In this document: piece by piece, positions 1 to 9,365 of the stretch | How positions within the stretch are numbered: position 1 is the stretch's first letter | How the letters are laid out: every line of letters starts with the position of its first letter | Assembly: GCA_964642855.1 (NCBI GenBank) | Contig: CAZXSK010000021.1 | Coordinates: 1 to 52,666 of the forward strand | Length of the DNA stretch: 52,666 bases | Reading direction: 5' to 3' | From: CAZXSK01 sp964642855 | GTDB lineage: Bacteria > Planctomycetota > Phycisphaerae > SM23-33 | Made by a program: the position numbers and the translations under genes | Notes under the pieces: model-generated | What the model was told of the DNA's origin: nothing | Seen by the model: the letters and a program-made list of their open reading frames with translations, nothing else | The model's database searches: none

Positions 1-3
1 AGG

Positions 4-321
4 TTACGAAACGATCTTCGAAACCCGCACCTTGGTGTACCGCTGCCGATGGCCGATCTTCTTCTTCGACGCCTTCCTCCGGCGGAGATAGAAGCTCTGG
101 ACTTTTCGGCCTTTGAAATCGGCATCGACGACTTCCGCGACGACCTTCGCGCCGTCGACCAGGGGCGTGCCGACTTTCACGTCGCCGTCGCCCGAGACCA
201 GCAGCACGCGGTCGAACTCGATTTCCTTGACGTCTTCTTCCAGGTCACGCAGGTCCACGTCCAGCACATCGCCTTCGCTGACACGGAACTGCTGGCCGCT
301 GTCTTCAATCACTGCATACAC
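4..321 (-). CDS. rplU: 50S ribosomal protein L21
   Basis: Ribosomal protein L21 (bL21), a 23S rRNA-binding protein of the large subunit. The 105-residue length is normal for the family. The N-terminus (YAVIEDSGQQFRV) and the basic C-terminal part with RRRKASKKKIGHRQ and YTKV are diagnostic of L21. The start codon is GTG at 319-321, preceded by a strong GGAAGGAG about seven bases upstream. rpmA (L27), its usual downstream partner, would lie beyond the left edge because the gene is on the minus strand and ends four bases from it. Confidence 0.97.
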   Translation of the reverse strand: MYAVIEDSGQQFRVSEGDVLDVDLRDLEEDVKEIEFDRVLLVSGDGDVKVGTPLVDGAKVVAEVVDADFKGRKVQSFYLRRRKASKKKIGHRQRYTKVRVSKIVS

Positions 322-415
322 GGGAGTGCTCCTTCCTTCACAAGGAACGCAGCATTATCGCGGAATTGCGACGATTGTCAAGGCCCGACGGCGGGAAATT
401 CGCCCTTGCCGGGCG

Positions 416-1789
416 TCACGCCAGCCGGCCTGTCGCGCCGAGCATCGCCGCGGACGTCGCCGAGCCCCGATAGAGCTGCTCGAGATCGAACTTCTCGTTG
501 GGTGAGTGGATGTTGTCGTCCGGCAGGCCGAAGCCCAGCATGACCGGGTCCAGGCCCAGGGTCCGCTGGATCAGCTCGGTGATCGGGACCGACGCGCCGC
601 AGCGGATCATCGCGGGAGCCCGGCCGAAACCTTCCTCGCACGCTTCCATCGCGGCCTGCATGGCGGGGGAATCGAGCGGCATGCGAACCGCCCGTGCGCC
701 GGCATGGAACTCAAGCTTCGCTTCGACCCCGGCCGGGGCGTTCTCCCGGATGCAGCTCTCCAGGGCGCGGTAGATCTTCTTGGGGTCCTGGTCGGGCACG
801 AGGCGCATCGAGATCTTCGTCGAGGCTACGCTCGGGATGATCGTCTTGTCCCCCGGGCCGGTGTATCCGCCCACGATGCCGTTGCAGTCGAGGGTGGGCC
901 TGGCCCAGCGTCGCTCGAGCGGCGAGTAGTCTCGTTCTCCTCCGGCCAGGGTGTTGACGCCCAGCTCGCGGGCGTAGGCATCGGCGTTGAAGGGCAGGTG
1001 GCTCCAACTGTCGTGCTCGGCGTTGCTGAGGTCCAGCACGTCGTCGTAGAACCCGGGCACCGTGACCCGTCCCGCCTCGTCGTGCAGGCTGGCTACCAGG
1101 CGGGCGAGGGCGTTGACGGGGTTGGCGACCGCCCCGCCGTGGATGCCGCTGTGGATGTCGCGCTGCGGGCCGGTGACAGTCAGCTCGCACGTGCACAGGC
1201 CACGCAGGGCGTAGGTGATGCTCGGGATGCCCTCGGCGAAGAACTCCGAGTCGCTGACGACGCATGCATCGGCGGCCAGCAGGTCGCGGTGTTCGACCAG
1301 GAAGGGCTCGATCGTGGGCGAGCCGATCTCCTCCTCCCCCTCCAGCAGGATCTTGACGCCCACGGGCAGACCCGAGGTATGCATCCACGCGTCGACGGCC
1401 ATCAGGTGGGTGAACAACTGGCCTTTGTCATCGTTGGCGCCCCGGGCGTAGAGTTTTCCGTCGCGGACGACCGGCTCGAAGGCGGGGGAATCCCACAGGT
1501 CCAGCGGCTCGGCCGGCTGGACGTCGTAGTGGCCGTAGATCAGCACGGTGGGCGAGTCGGCGGGTCCGGGTGATTCGGCATACACGCACGGCTTGCCTGC
1601 GGTGGGCAGGATGCGCGCGTCGAGTCCGAGATCCGCGAGATACCCGGCCAGCCAGTCGGCGCAGAGGTCGCAGGGGTGGGGGTCGGCGACAACGTTGGCC
1701 ACCGACGGGAACCGCAGGAGGTCCATCAGTCGCTGGAGGTGTTCCTCGCGGTGGGCATCGAGATACGCTCGCACGTCGGCAGGCAGCAT
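416..1789 (-). CDS. M20 family metallo-dipeptidase
   Basis: Zinc-dependent dipeptidase/deacylase of the peptidase M20 family, about 457 residues, probably cytosolic. The metal ligands are visible in order: GHYDVQP (His near residue 87), ANDDKGQ (bridging Asp near 120), EGEEEIGSP (catalytic Glu and ligand near 152) and VSDSEF (Asp near 180), with a dimerisation domain in between (RDIHSG.HGG). I chose the ATG at 1789 because GAAAGGAA lies just upstream; the in-frame ATG at 1837 would overlap the next gene. The gene follows the hypothetical at 1813-2415 by 23 bases on the same strand. The substrate is unknown; the closest family type is the broad Xaa-peptide dipeptidase group. Confidence 0.9.
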   Translation of the reverse strand: MLPADVRAYLDAHREEHLQRLMDLLRFPSVANVVADPHPCDLCADWLAGYLADLGLDARILPTAGKPCVYAESPGPADSPTVLIYGHYDVQPAEPLDLWDSPAFEPVVRDGKLYARGANDDKGQLFTHLMAVDAWMHTSGLPVGVKILLEGEEEIGSPTIEPFLVEHRDLLAADACVVSDSEFFAEGIPSITYALRGLCTCELTVTGPQRDIHSGIHGGAVANPVNALARLVASLHDEAGRVTVPGFYDDVLDLSNAEHDSWSHLPFNADAYARELGVNTLAGGERDYSPLERRWARPTLDCNGIVGGYTGPGDKTIIPSVASTKISMRLVPDQDPKKIYRALESCIRENAPAGVEAKLEFHAGARAVRMPLDSPAMQAAMEACEEGFGRAPAMIRCGASVPITELIQRTLGLDPVMLGFGLPDDNIHSPNEKFDLEQLYRGSATSAAMLGATGRLA

Positions 1790-1812
1790 GGGGTTCCTTT
1801 CGTGGGGGTAAT

Positions 1813-2415
1813 TCATCGCTTCCAGAACTGCCACCATCGCCGGGGGGCGGGGGGCGAATGGTCCCGGGCGACCCGCCGGGTCATCGCCGAGACGCTCGGC
1901 AGCCGGTCGCGCATCGCCTGGAGCTTCTGGCGGGCGAACTTGCCCGGCTGGTCGGCCAGGGCGTCCCGCCCGGCCTGGGTGTACATCGCCGAGGCGGGGG
2001 GCAGTTCGTCGTCATCGTCGGGGTAGAATTTCAGCGCCTCTTCGAGGCACAGCGCCGCCTGCAGACCGATCCGGCGGGTGTCTTCGCTTTCGTCGGCGTG
2101 GTAGGCCTGCTCCAGCAGGGCGTAGAACAGGCTCAGCCACTGCGACAGGCCCAGAAGCCGACTGGGGTGGGGCGTGGGGTTGATCTGCTCGCTCGCCGGC
2201 CAGCTTTCGCCCTGGGGATGCTCGCAGGTGAAGGTCTCGGCGGAAGTCTGGCTGCACGAGGGACAGCGAGCGGAGACATCGACGATCTCGCCCGGCTGGG
2301 TCGACGGGGGCAGGTCCTCAGGAACAAGCGGCCCCTTGCCGCAGTTGCGACAAGGGGTCACTTTCCAGTAGTACTCGACTTCGCGGATCGAATGTGCCTT
2401 CAGCGGCTGATCCAT
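1813..2415 (-). CDS. Hypothetical protein with zinc-ribbon-like N-terminus
   Basis: I do not recognise this protein. Read from the ATG at 2415 it has about 200 residues. The N-terminal third holds CRNCGK and, some 27 residues later, CPSCSQ, a four-cysteine zinc-ribbon pattern. The middle (LSQWLSLFYALLEQAYHADE) looks helical, and there is a short acidic DDDDE stretch. The C-terminus is basic and aromatic (RRWWQFWKR). An earlier ATG at 2472 would overlap the end of the upstream lipoprotein gene, so the internal ATG is preferred, although neither has a clear ribosome-binding site. It sits between a lipoprotein gene and an M20 peptidase gene on the same strand, 32 and 23 bases away, so the three may be co-transcribed. 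Confidence 0.7.
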   Translation of the reverse strand: MDQPLKAHSIREVEYYWKVTPCRNCGKGPLVPEDLPPSTQPGEIVDVSARCPSCSQTSAETFTCEHPQGESWPASEQINPTPHPSRLLGLSQWLSLFYALLEQAYHADESEDTRRIGLQAALCLEEALKFYPDDDDELPPASAMYTQAGRDALADQPGKFARQKLQAMRDRLPSVSAMTRRVARDHSPPAPRRWWQFWKR

Positions 2416-2447
2416 GACCAAGTGCCCGCCCGGGCGGGACGAGAGGG

Positions 2448-3527
2448 CTATTCCTCCACGTCGGGCCGCCACCAGGCATCGCCCGAGTCGCTATCGTCAT
2501 CGGTGTCGTCCTGGTCGTCGTCGGTGTCGGTATCGTCCTCCGGCGGGGCGGTATCGAGAACGGTGTCATCGTCATCGTCGTCGGTCATCTGGCCGTCGTC
2601 ATCGTCGTCCTCATCGTCGCCGGGTCTGCGGATCGGCCCGCCGCCGTCATCGTCGTCGCCCATGTCGGGCATGGATGCTCCGCCGCCAATGCCCTGGACC
2701 ACCGAGTTGACTTTGTCTTTGCTGCGCCGGAAGATCTCCTCGAAACGCGTCTCGAAGTTGTCCTTCGTGATCGAACCGTTTTCGATTCCGGCGACCAGGT
2801 CGTTGGTGACCTGGTTCATGGCGCCGATCGCACCGACCATGGTGATCGCCAGCCCCCGCATGTCGCTTGGCATTCGCTGCTTCCACTGGCCATTGACCTT
2901 CACGAAATCTGCTTCCGGCTGGCCGTCCTCATCAAAAACGCGAACGGTGGACCCATCCTGCCGGAATTCCAGGTCGGAGACCCTCTCGTTGGCGAGTTCC
3001 TGAAGGACATTGAGCTCTCGCAACTGGTCGCTGTTCGGCATCTTGGACAGGTCGTCCTTGAAGTCCTGCGGCGGCTCGATGCCCTTCTCCTGGATCAGTT
3101 GCTCGAGGCGGTTGGCCTTGGAGGGCAGGTTCTCGATGCCCTTGAGCATCAGGAAGACCGTGGCTTCCGGCTTGTCGAGATAGGATGCGACGGCCTCCCA
3201 GTTGTTCGCCTTGGCGGCATCGATCATCCGGCCGTAGATGATCTTGACGTCTTCGACGGGGTCGCCGGTATCGGGTGCGGGCTGGCGCTGGAAGCCGCCG
3301 CCGGTGTCTCCCGTTCCGCCGCTCGGGGTCTCGACGACGTACGGAACGCTCGAGCCGGGCTCGAGATCGGCCGGGTCGGTCCGCACGGTGCTGATCGCCG
3401 CGACCGAGCCGTCGAGTTCCGGGTCGTAGACGGTGGGTTCCTCGGGCACTTCGCCGGTTCGCTTGCAGCCGGCTGCCACGGCCAGGCAGGCGATGCCCAG
3501 CACGATGATCCACTTGCGCGTCGTCAT
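2448..3527 (-). CDS. Lipoprotein with aspartate-rich C-terminal tail
   Basis: A predicted lipoprotein of 359 residues. The N-terminus has two positive charges, a hydrophobic stretch and the lipobox AAGC, so the mature protein should begin with a lipidated cysteine near residue 21. The central part (about residues 80-270) is a moderately charged globular region with no domain I recognise. The last roughly 80 residues are low-complexity and extremely acidic, made of runs of four to six Asp broken by Gly, Pro, Thr and Glu, ending near WWRPDVEE. Such a tail may bind calcium or stay disordered. The start ATG has GAGGTGA five bases upstream. The function is unknown. Confidence 0.8.
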   Translation of the reverse strand: MTTRKWIIVLGIACLAVAAGCKRTGEVPEEPTVYDPELDGSVAAISTVRTDPADLEPGSSVPYVVETPSGGTGDTGGGFQRQPAPDTGDPVEDVKIIYGRMIDAAKANNWEAVASYLDKPEATVFLMLKGIENLPSKANRLEQLIQEKGIEPPQDFKDDLSKMPNSDQLRELNVLQELANERVSDLEFRQDGSTVRVFDEDGQPEADFVKVNGQWKQRMPSDMRGLAITMVGAIGAMNQVTNDLVAGIENGSITKDNFETRFEEIFRRSKDKVNSVVQGIGGGASMPDMGDDDDGGGPIRRPGDDEDDDDDGQMTDDDDDDTVLDTAPPEDDTDTDDDQDDTDDDSDSGDAWWRPDVEE

Positions 3528-3596
3528 GATATCACCTCGTCGTTGCCGCGTCCCCGTGCGGCCGGTCTGGCCGGGACGGGCGGGAAATCCGGGTCG

Positions 3597-4502
3597 TTAC
3601 AGTTCGTCATCTTCCAGCGTCACGGGCTGCTGCTCGGCGGGCTCGGAAGCCTTTTCGCCCGCCAGGGCGATGCCCAGTTCCATCAGCGTGTTTCGTTCGA
3701 TCATGGACCGCAGCGTCTCGCGGGGCACGGAGGGCAGGTTCGTTCCCTGGGTGACCTCATGCAGCCGGTAGACGCGCTCGATTGCCTGCTCCGCTGTAGA
3801 ATACGGGAAATCGCTCCCGAAGAGAACCTTGTCCATCACATTGAACTGGTGGGCCAGCACGAGGGCGTTGTAGGCCTCCCAGGGGCGGCGGATCAGCGCG
3901 GCGATGTCGCCATAGACCCGCTTGTGCTTGCCGACCAGCGCGATCCCCTCCTCCAGCCAGGGGTGCCCCAGCGAGGAGATCACCATCGTCAGCGTCGGAT
4001 ACTCCTGGGCGACCTCGTCGAGCAGCAGGGGGCGGGCGTAGCCCATCGATCCCTTGGCCGGGAAGTGCGTGCCGTGGCTGAAGAAAATCGGCGCGCCCCG
4101 CTCGTCGGCGAGTTCATAGAGCTTCATCGCGCGCGAGTCGGTGGGGTTGAAGTTCTGCGCAGCGGGGGAAATCGTCAGCCCGCGAAACTCAGGCCGGTCC
4201 AGCAATTCCTTCGCGCCGTCGATGGCGTCGTCGGTGGTCGGGTCCACCGCGGCGATGCCGATCATCGTCTCGTCGTGCGCGGCGACGTGTTCGGCGACCA
4301 TTTCGTTGGGCACGTCGGCGGCGAGATGCCGGCTGATGAAGCCCATCACCAGCGTCTTGTCGACGCACTGGGCGGCTTCGGCGTGGAACCTGGGCCCGGC
4401 AGCGACCGAGTCCTGACCCGTCTGGCGACGGAGGTAGTCTTCGGCATCCTTGCCCAGTTGCGAGGGGTCGGACCAGATGTGTGTATGGCAATCGACGATC
4501 AT
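3597..4502 (-). CDS. Amidohydrolase 2 family metal-dependent hydrolase
   Basis: A TIM-barrel hydrolase of the amidohydrolase-2 type (related to ACMS decarboxylase and uronate isomerase-like enzymes), 301 residues, no export signal. The N-terminal MIVDCHTHIW gives the HxH metal ligands at the first strand. Later FSHGTHF and SSLGHPWLEEG carry the histidines expected on following strands, and LFGSDFPYS carries the terminal Asp ligand. The C-terminus (EQQPVTLEDDEL) is an acidic extension. The gene stands alone between the lipoprotein and the exonuclease VII genes. The substrate cannot be told from the sequence. Confidence 0.85.
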   Translation of the reverse strand: MIVDCHTHIWSDPSQLGKDAEDYLRRQTGQDSVAAGPRFHAEAAQCVDKTLVMGFISRHLAADVPNEMVAEHVAAHDETMIGIAAVDPTTDDAIDGAKELLDRPEFRGLTISPAAQNFNPTDSRAMKLYELADERGAPIFFSHGTHFPAKGSMGYARPLLLDEVAQEYPTLTMVISSLGHPWLEEGIALVGKHKRVYGDIAALIRRPWEAYNALVLAHQFNVMDKVLFGSDFPYSTAEQAIERVYRLHEVTQGTNLPSVPRETLRSMIERNTLMELGIALAGEKASEPAEQQPVTLEDDEL

Positions 4503-4726
4503 CGACGTACTCGACTATTAGCTTGCGGAAACGCACCTCTGCGGTGCGGTGGAAACCGGCGATTATTGTAGGCTACGACCGGCCGGGACGCAACCGCGCT
4601 TGGCGAGCGGCCGGGCGGTCATGTGTCCGGCCGGCAGGGCTTGCCCGGAGCTTGAACCGGCGGGGGTCGCGGGGGTTCTGCCCCTCTCGCAAGCTCACGC
4701 CGCGACAGGAGTTGGACGGGGTCGTG

Positions 4727-5002
4727 TCACTCCGGGCCGGTGGAGTCTTCCGGGTCGGGCAGTTCGCCCGAGGGTTCGAGCTGGCCCTTCTCGCTCTCGG
4801 CGAGCAGTTGGATGCGTTTCTCGGCGGTATCGAGGATCGTCCTGCATTGTTTGACGAGCTTGACGCCCTGTTCGTACTTCTCGATGGACTGTTCGAGAGG
4901 CACGCGGCCGGTCTCGATGTCCGAGACGATCTGTTCGAGCTTCTCCAGGGCCTCCTCGAAGGAGAGTTTTGGCTGCTTGTCGTCGGGTTTCTTCTCTGGC
5001 AT
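4727..5002 (-). CDS. xseB: Exodeoxyribonuclease VII small subunit
   Basis: Small subunit of exonuclease VII, which with XseA degrades single-stranded DNA to oligonucleotides from both ends. The core LSFEEALEKLEQIVSDIETG, followed by PLEQSIEKYEQGVKLVKQC, is the classic XseB helical hairpin. The family is about 80 residues long; here there are 91, with acidic N- and C-terminal extensions. The gene begins 8 bases after the xseA stop codon and has GAGGAA just upstream of the ATG, so the two are translated from one transcript. Confidence 0.96.
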   Translation of the reverse strand: MPEKKPDDKQPKLSFEEALEKLEQIVSDIETGRVPLEQSIEKYEQGVKLVKQCRTILDTAEKRIQLLAESEKGQLEPSGELPDPEDSTGPE

Positions 5003-5010
5003 GGTATTCC

Positions 5011-6627
5011 TCAGTCGAACAGGGTGGGTTTGTCTTCGTCGGGTTTGGGCTTGCGACGGGTCCGTTTGCGGGAGGGGGTGGGTCTGGCGGGATCGGGCCG
5101 GCCAGTTGCTCCGTCGACGGTGCTGCTCACCCGGCCATCGGGGAATTCGGTCTCCAGGCTGCCCGCGCGGGTGGCCTGGTCGGCCGAGCGGATGACCGCT
5201 CCGTCGGCGTTGCGGGTGACGGTGAAGCCCCTCTTGAGTATGCTGCGGTAGCTCATCGCTTCGAGTTGTCGGGCGGCGGCTCGGACGCGCTGCCTGGCCA
5301 GGCGGACCAGCCCGTCGGGACGGACACCGGCCAGACGCTGCTGCACGACCCCCAACCGGTCGCCCGCGCGTTTACTCCTGCCCCCCAGCGCCCATCGCAG
5401 GCGGGAGAGAAGCCGGTCGACCTGCGCTGCTCGGCGCTCCAGCACGCGGGAGGGCGGCATCGCAGCCAGCCGACGGGACAGCGGCTCGAGCGACCGATGA
5501 CCTTGCGAGATCCTGCCCGACGCCCCGGCGTGCAGACGATGAGCGAGTTCGTCGACTCGCTGGGCGCCTGGTCTGATACGCCACAGCGGATCGCGGAAGA
5601 CCACGCTGCGGAGCGCCGCCTTCAGCCGGTCGTGGGCGCGGAGGTGGCCGTCCCAGACCTGCCCGGCAAGGCGGGCGAAGAGTTGTTCGATCGCGGCGCG
5701 GACGTCCTGCTGGTTCGGCACGGCCAGTTCGGCTGCGGCTGTGGGCGTAGCGGCGCGGGCATCGGCGACGAGGTCGGCGATGGTGGTGTCCACCTCGTGG
5801 CCTACGCCGGAGATCACGGGCGTGTTGGCGGCATGAATTGCCCGGGCGACGACTTCCTCGTTGAACGGCCAGAGGTCTTCAATGCTCCCCCCGCCGCGAC
5901 AGACCAGGAGCGTATCGATTCCGAGCCTCGCTGCTGCGGAATCGAGCAGGGCGATGGCGCGGGCGATTTCGCCGGCTGCTGCGTCGCCCTGGACGCGTGC
6001 GGGGACGAGATAGGCAGTCATGCCCGGCCAGCGGCGTCGAAGCGTGCGACAGATGTCGCGGATCGCTGCCCCGGTCGGGCTCGTGACGATGCCGATTGCC
6101 CGCGGGAAGCGGACAATGGGTTTCCTGCCGGCGGGGTCGAATAGGCCTTCCTTCTGGAGTTTCTCGCAAAGTTGCCGGAATGCCAGTTCCAGGGCCCCCT
6201 GACCTTTGGGGGTGATTTTCTCGGCATACAGCTGCACGTCGCCACGGGACTCGTAGACGTCCAGCCTGCCCTCGACGACGACCTCCATGCCGTCGGACGG
6301 CTGGAACTTCAGCCGACGGGCAGACGACCGCCACATGACGCACTTGAGGGCGCAGGCAGAGTCCTTGAGGGTGAAGTACAGGTGTCCGGAAGAAGGGCAG
6401 GAGAAGTTACTGATTTCCCCGACCACGGCCAGGCGTTTGGGAAAGCTGCGGGCGAGGGCCTGTTTGATTCTCGCCAGCAGGTCCGAGACGGTGACGGGTC
6501 CGTCGCCGCCGGCAAGGTCGTCAGCGATGTTGCGGTGGGTGTCGGAATCGAAGTCGCCCACATCGGGACCGGTATCGGGGCCTTTTGCTTTGCCGGGATC
6601 GAAGAAGTTGCTCCACTCTCTGGCCAT
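5011..6627 (-). CDS. xseA: Exodeoxyribonuclease VII large subunit
   Basis: Large, catalytic subunit of exonuclease VII. After an unusual acidic N-terminal extension of about 43 residues comes the OB-fold (VSDLLARIKQALARSF, then VVGEISNFS, SGHLYFTLKD and VVVEGRLDVYE). The catalytic domain has AIGIVTSPTGAAIRDI, CRGGGSIEDLWPFNEE and SGVGHEVDTTIAD. The C-terminal half is Arg-rich and probably coiled. At 538 residues it is longer than the usual 400-460, owing to the N-terminal extension and a Lys/Arg-rich tail. The start lacks a clear ribosome-binding site, and a TACAAT -10-like element lies only about 15 bases upstream, so the leader may be very short. xseB follows directly. Confidence 0.96.
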   Translation of the reverse strand: MAREWSNFFDPGKAKGPDTGPDVGDFDSDTHRNIADDLAGGDGPVTVSDLLARIKQALARSFPKRLAVVGEISNFSCPSSGHLYFTLKDSACALKCVMWRSSARRLKFQPSDGMEVVVEGRLDVYESRGDVQLYAEKITPKGQGALELAFRQLCEKLQKEGLFDPAGRKPIVRFPRAIGIVTSPTGAAIRDICRTLRRRWPGMTAYLVPARVQGDAAAGEIARAIALLDSAAARLGIDTLLVCRGGGSIEDLWPFNEEVVARAIHAANTPVISGVGHEVDTTIADLVADARAATPTAAAELAVPNQQDVRAAIEQLFARLAGQVWDGHLRAHDRLKAALRSVVFRDPLWRIRPGAQRVDELAHRLHAGASGRISQGHRSLEPLSRRLAAMPPSRVLERRAAQVDRLLSRLRWALGGRSKRAGDRLGVVQQRLAGVRPDGLVRLARQRVRAAARQLEAMSYRSILKRGFTVTRNADGAVIRSADQATRAGSLETEFPDGRVSSTVDGATGRPDPARPTPSRKRTRRKPKPDEDKPTLFD

Positions 6628-6703
6628 CGGGAGGCATTGTATCGCCCGCCGGGGCGTGTGTCATCCTTCCGGCGCAGGGGGCCTGGCGGGTAGGCCGGCG
6701 AGT

Positions 6704-8023
6704 CTATGCCAGCCGGATAGGCTGGCCTGTTGCGGCGAGCACCGATCGCCACAGTTCGCCCTCGACGTTCATCCGCTTGGGCTCGCACGCGATCAGTTCG
6801 GTGGGCACGTGGATGAACACACCATGCCAGAGGCCTACGACCATGTCGGTCCGGCCGGCCATGGCGGCGTGGACCGCCGAGCGCGCGAACGTATCACACA
6901 GCACACTATCGTCGCCGTCGGCGGGCACCGAGCGGATGGTGTAGCTGGGGTCGATGTATTTGAAGTTCGCGGGGATGTTTTCCTGGCGGAAGTACGCGGC
7001 GATGCGGTCCTTCAGGAAGGGACCGATGTCCAGGAGTTTGGGGTTGCCCGACGCGTCGGTCCCGATCTGCCGGTCGGTCTGTTCGGCGAGGATGTCCTGT
7101 CCTGCCCCTTCGGCTACGACGACCACGGCGTGTCCACGCCGGAGGATGCGTTCCTTGAGGCACGCCAACAGTCCGTGCTTGCCCTCCAGGCGGAAGGGGA
7201 CCTCCGGGACGAGGCAGAAGTTGACGTCCTGGCTGGCGACCGACGCAGCGGCTGCGATGTACCCGGCCGATCTGCCCATGAGCTTGACGATCGAGACGCA
7301 GTTCTCGTAGGCGTGCGATTCGTTGTGGGCCGAGTCGATCACTTTCCGCGCGACCTCGACGGCGGTGGAGAAACCGAACGTTCGCTGCACGTAGCGGATA
7401 TCGTTGTCGATGGTCTTGGGGATGCCCACCACGGCGAGGGGCAGCTTGCGGTCGAGGATCTCCCGGGCGATGCGATGCGCCCCGGCCTGGGTGCCGTCGC
7501 CCCCCACCGTAAAGAGGATGTCGACCTTTCGGCTTCGGAGGAAATCGACCATTTTGCTGACGTCACCCGGCCCGCGGGAGCTGCCGAGCATCGTTCCGCC
7601 CTCGCGATGGATGTCCTCGACGACGTCGGTGGTCAGCTCGATGGGTTCGTGCCCCTCTTCGGAGAGTCCCGCATAGCCGAAGCGGATGCCCAGCACGCGC
7701 CCGACGCCGTACCCGTAATGAAGCTGCAGGAAGATCGAGCGGATGACGTTGTTGAGTCCCGGGCACAGGCCGCCACAGGTGACAATGGCGGCGGTGGTGT
7801 TGGCCGGGTCGAAAAAGAGCTTCTCGCGCGGGCCTGCCATCTCCCAGTAGATCTCGGATGTTGGGTCGGGTGGACCGGTCTTGATCTCCACGGTGTAGCG
7901 GCTGCGTGCGTGTTCGGGCACGAAGTTGACCACCCCGTCGCCGTGGACGGTGGAGAGTCTCAGCGGCGAGGGGATGTTGCGTTCTCCCAGCGTGGTGATG
8001 CGGGTGTCGTCGGGCGTCAGCAT
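6704..8023 (-). CDS. ATP-dependent 6-phosphofructokinase, plant-like long type
   Basis: Phosphofructokinase that phosphorylates fructose 6-phosphate in glycolysis. The nucleotide loop TCGGLCPGLNNVIR (near residue 82), the GGDGT motif (174-178) and PKTIDND (202-208) are all present. A Gly in GGDGT points to ATP as donor; the PPi enzymes carry GGDD there. A Lys in PKTIDND is shared by PPi enzymes and by the plant-type ATP enzymes. The combination Gly plus Lys is that of plant-like ATP-PFKs. The 439-residue length, with about 70 residues before the first motif, also fits that group. The ATG has GGGAG eight bases upstream. The donor assignment is inference from these residues. Confidence 0.9.
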   Translation of the reverse strand: MLTPDDTRITTLGERNIPSPLRLSTVHGDGVVNFVPEHARSRYTVEIKTGPPDPTSEIYWEMAGPREKLFFDPANTTAAIVTCGGLCPGLNNVIRSIFLQLHYGYGVGRVLGIRFGYAGLSEEGHEPIELTTDVVEDIHREGGTMLGSSRGPGDVSKMVDFLRSRKVDILFTVGGDGTQAGAHRIAREILDRKLPLAVVGIPKTIDNDIRYVQRTFGFSTAVEVARKVIDSAHNESHAYENCVSIVKLMGRSAGYIAAAASVASQDVNFCLVPEVPFRLEGKHGLLACLKERILRRGHAVVVVAEGAGQDILAEQTDRQIGTDASGNPKLLDIGPFLKDRIAAYFRQENIPANFKYIDPSYTIRSVPADGDDSVLCDTFARSAVHAAMAGRTDMVVGLWHGVFIHVPTELIACEPKRMNVEGELWRSVLAATGQPIRLA

Positions 8024-8219
8024 CGATGGGCTCCCTGGAGTTCGATCGTCGGTTTTCTTTCAGAGAGGATAGTCGCGGGTCGGGCTGCAATCAACGGGCG
8101 GGTGAAGGGCTGTGCACCGAGTCGGTTCTGGGCGAATGTGTGGGTGCGCAGAAACGAACCCGCCGCGGGCGTGGCATCCGGACGGGTTCGGGAACTCGTG
8201 CGTGTCCTCGGTTGTGTGA

Positions 8220-9137
8220 TCAGCGGATGCGCGTTCCCTTGCCGGTTTCCCAACGCATGTACGGTGCGCTGTCGCGGTCGATGGGGGTCATCCACTTCTT
8301 GCTGCCTTTGTTGACCTTGGGGTCCGCAAAGATGGTCGTGTCGTGGGTCTCGACGTGGCCGTCGAAGAAGGCCATGTTGCTCGCGCCGCTGTACTCGGAG
8401 GTATAGGGATAGTGGTTGGCGGAGATATGGTTGGCGTGCGTTCGCTGGAAGGCGCGGGCTCCCTCGAAGACCATGACCAGTTCGGAGGTCCTGCCCATCT
8501 GCATGAATTTCCGTTCGTCGTCGCGCCATCTGCTGGTGCCGAAGTCGTCTTCGACGTCGTCGCTGTAGACTACGCGGAACGGCGAGTTGCCCTTGTTGGT
8601 TGCGTTGAGGCTGTACCATGTTCGCGTGGCTGTGCCGAGGATTTCGCCCATGGACCCCCACCGAAAGGGATCGTACCACCAACCCCGCCAGTCGATGAAG
8701 GTATTCGGCTGATCGCCGTAGTCGCCTGCCCAGGAGGTGCACTCCTCGTTGGTGCCATTGGGGCAACGGAAGGAGCTGCGATCCTCGCCCGGCGGGACCT
8801 CGTGTAGATTCTGTCCGTCGACCATTTCCGAGCGAACCAGCTGATTGGTGAAGAACTCGCCGTCGGAGTAGTGCGAGCTGCTGTTGGGCTTGATGCGATA
8901 CCACACCAGCAGGTCGCGGTTGCGCTGGGCGTACTGATTGACGCCAAGGGAGATGTTTCGCATGTTGACGCGGCAGATGGCCGTCTTGGCCATTTCCTTG
9001 GCTTTCTGGAGGCTGGGCAGGAGGATCGAGACCAGCAACGCGATGATCGCGATGACCACCAGCAGCTCGATCAGTGTGAAGCCTTTCGATGAGGTGCCGG
9101 CGGGGGCCTGTCCCGGTCGTTTGACGTGCAGTGACAT
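8220..9137 (-). CDS. Type II secretion-like pseudopilin (prepilin N-methylation domain)
   Basis: An exported pseudopilin-like protein of 305 residues. The prepilin peptidase site KGFTLIELLVVIAII (residues about 18-32) is followed by a hydrophobic helix ALLVSILLPSL, the form common in Planctomycetota and Lentisphaerae. The remainder is a C-terminal globular domain. The ending NMAFFDGHVETH is the FFDGH element typical of the family. I chose the ATG at 9137 because GAGGAG sits seven bases upstream; longer in-frame starts add a stretch without similarity. It has no neighbouring secretion genes. In this phylum such proteins occur in dozens of scattered copies whose role is not settled. Confidence 0.9.
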   Translation of the reverse strand: MSLHVKRPGQAPAGTSSKGFTLIELLVVIAIIALLVSILLPSLQKAKEMAKTAICRVNMRNISLGVNQYAQRNRDLLVWYRIKPNSSSHYSDGEFFTNQLVRSEMVDGQNLHEVPPGEDRSSFRCPNGTNEECTSWAGDYGDQPNTFIDWRGWWYDPFRWGSMGEILGTATRTWYSLNATNKGNSPFRVVYSDDVEDDFGTSRWRDDERKFMQMGRTSELVMVFEGARAFQRTHANHISANHYPYTSEYSGASNMAFFDGHVETHDTTIFADPKVNKGSKKWMTPIDRDSAPYMRWETGKGTRIR

Positions 9138-9365
9138 GTGGGTACTCCTCGGTTTGTACGTGCGCCGGCGGGGGCGCAAGCTCTCCATGCAGATGCAACT
9201 GAAACTGGCCCCGCCAGTATCATAATCGGCAACTACCCACATAGACTAGCAAATTTCACCCGCCTGTCAAAGACGATCCCGCCTGGGGTGGCGGCGTGTT
9301 CCCGGCGGGCCCATGGGCGCGGGGGTTGAACGGCCCGGGTCGCGGCCATGGGGGCGTGGGTCTTG

